Shown: one piece after another, positions 4,722 to 5,816 of the stretch
Layout of the letters: every line of letters begins with the position of its first letter
Numbering within the stretch: the first letter of the stretch is position 1
Origin: Paracoccaceae bacterium
GTDB lineage: Bacteria > Pseudomonadota > Alphaproteobacteria > Rhodobacterales > Rhodobacteraceae
Assembly: GCA_024742655.1 (NCBI GenBank)
Contig: JANSYB010000176.1
Location: 1-5,816 of the forward strand
Length of the DNA: 5,816 nt
Direction: 5' to 3'
Program-made: the position numbers and the translations under genes
Notes under the pieces: generated by a model
Database searches by the model: none
Told to the model about the DNA's origin: nothing
Seen by the model: the letters and a program-made list of their open reading frames with translations, nothing else

Positions 4722-5816
4722 ATGTTCACCCGCCTCAGCCTGCGCATCCGCATTTTCCTGTTTTTCTGCCTTCTGGCAACGGGGGCGATGGGGCTGGCGG
4801 GGGGCGCGCTCTGGTTCGGATGGTCGCGGGCCGAGGGTGATCTGCCCGCCGGGCCCTTCATCACGGCGTTCATCATCTTTGCCTTTCTCAACACCGGGGT
4901 GATCGCGGCGATCTGGTTGTTGTTCGATGAAAATGTCGCCAAGCCGATCGGGAAACTGGCCACCGAGTTGCGACTGCGGGCGCATTCCGGTGTCGACAAG
5001 GCGGTCGAGACCGACAGCGCGAAGTACCTTGGGGATCTGGCCCCGGCCGCCAAGGCGGTGTCATCGACACTGAGCGCGAATGTCATGGACAGCGCAGGAC
5101 AGGTTGCCCGCGAGACCGAACGGCTGCGCGAGGAAACCGCACGCCTGACGGCCCTTCTGACGGAAATTCCCCTGGCGACGATCCTGGTCAACCCGGCCCA
5201 TGAGATCGTGCTTTACGATGCCCAGGCCGCCGAATTTCTGTCGCAGATCGCGCCGCCACGCCTGAAGGCGCCGCTTGGGGATTACTTCGATGCCGAAAGT
5301 CTCGCCGCGGCCCAGGCCAGGCTGAGCGAGACCAAGACCGAATGCACCGCGACGCTTGCGGATCTCTCGGGCGGGCGGGTCGTCGATGTCAGGTTGAAGC
5401 CCCTCGATGCGGGGGCCTACATGCTTATCCTCGACGCGAAAACGGCCAGCGTCGGCCGGCTGGCTCCGCGTCCTCTTGTCTATGATTTCGGCCTTTTGAA
5501 CGTTGCCCGGACGACCGCCATTGACGACGCGCCGCTAAGTTCTCTTTGTTTCGTGGCCTTCGATACCGAAACGACGGGCCTGTCGGCGCAGACGGACAAC
5601 GTGGTGCAACTGGGGGCGGTGCGTGTTCTCAACGGGCGCGTCGTGCCCGGCGAGACGCTCGACACTTACGTGAACCCCGGCCGACCGATCCCGCCCGCCT
5701 CGACCGAGATTCACCGCGTCACCGATGGCCATGTCCGCGGGGCCCCCGATTTTACCGCGGTCGGGCGCAACTTTCATCATTTTGCCCGCGACGCGGTTCT
5801 GGTGGCCCATAACGCG
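4722..5816 (+). CDS. Membrane-anchored PAS/DnaQ-type 3'-5' exonuclease (3' end outside window)
   Basis: Open to the window edge: 365 codons, incomplete. It begins with two membrane helices at about 9-34 and 46-68, followed by a HAMP-like stretch after the second one (VAKPIGKLATELRLRA, 72-87) and a coiled-coil-like segment VARETERLREETARLTALL (128-146). A PAS-like domain at about 147-250 follows (EIPLATILVNPAHEIVLYDA, then ..AAEFL). From about 275 the sequence becomes a DEDD exonuclease of the DnaQ/DNA polymerase III epsilon type. Exo I is FDTETTGL, with D281 and E283. Further family marks are VVQLGAVRVLNGRVV and PIPPASTEIHRVTDG, and Exo II begins at the final residues VLVAHNA, where the window stops. 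The front half resembles a sensor histidine kinase in which the kinase has been replaced by a nuclease domain. It is probably a membrane-bound sensor with phosphodiester- or nucleotide-hydrolysing output rather than a replicative proofreader. The start ATG is one base past the preceding TGA, with only a weak ribosome-binding site (GAGAC), suggesting translational coupling. Confidence 0.9.
   Translation, partial: MFTRLSLRIRIFLFFCLLATGAMGLAGGALWFGWSRAEGDLPAGPFITAFIIFAFLNTGVIAAIWLLFDENVAKPIGKLATELRLRAHSGVDKAVETDSAKYLGDLAPAAKAVSSTLSANVMDSAGQVARETERLREETARLTALLTEIPLATILVNPAHEIVLYDAQAAEFLSQIAPPRLKAPLGDYFDAESLAAAQARLSETKTECTATLADLSGGRVVDVRLKPLDAGAYMLILDAKTASVGRLAPRPLVYDFGLLNVARTTAIDDAPLSSLCFVAFDTETTGLSAQTDNVVQLGAVRVLNGRVVPGETLDTYVNPGRPIPPASTEIHRVTDGHVRGAPDFTAVGRNFHHFARDAVLVAHNA

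Noticed and set aside
5480..5810. Short - strand and alternate-frame open frames over the exonuclease domain
   Set aside because: The + frame starting at 4722 encodes the DTETTG exonuclease motif and stays open to the window end; the others are shadows of it.

Overview
The window is GC-rich, tightly packed DNA with every gene on the + strand. Codon usage is strongly biased to G/C at third positions. The protein sequences look alphaproteobacterial, most like the Rhodobacterales (Roseobacter/Rhodobacter group). That placement rests on the look of the adenylate kinase tail and the gene set, not on a database search. No RNA gene, mobile element, CRISPR array or phage gene is visible, and no gene-free stretch exceeds about 100 bases.

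Layout: (1) 1-156, the C-terminal end of adenylate kinase (adk). (2) 157-218, a 62-base spacer with a small GC-rich hairpin and a very strong Shine-Dalgarno. (3) 219-482, a DUF4212 two-helix small subunit. (4) 487-2274, a 13-helix sodium:solute symporter of the ActP-like VC_2705 type with an EF-hand-like loop on its predicted periplasmic side. (5) 2275-2376, a 102-base spacer holding two consecutive hairpins. (6) 2377-4197, a soluble multidomain protein: cyclic-nucleotide-binding domain, two CBS repeats, DUF294 nucleotidyltransferase and DUF294_C. (7) 4202-4720, an unrecognised protein with two N-terminal membrane helices. (8) 4722 to the window end, the start of a membrane-anchored PAS-DnaQ-type 3'-5' exonuclease, cut at its second exonuclease motif.

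Spacings of 4, 4 and 1 bases join genes 3-4, 6-7 and 7-8, so the set reads as one operon or two coupled sub-operons split at the double hairpin. A working picture: DUF4212 and the symporter form a Na+-coupled uptake system for a small organic acid, probably acetate-like. The downstream soluble protein senses cyclic and adenine nucleotides and may covalently modify a partner with a nucleotide. The membrane-anchored exonuclease-fold protein may act as the matching hydrolase or signal output. The substrate, the modification target and the nuclease's true substrate are all inferences. The most interesting aspect is this repeated pairing of a transporter with a nucleotide-sensing nucleotidyltransferase and a sensor-like exonuclease, which looks like an under-described regulatory module.
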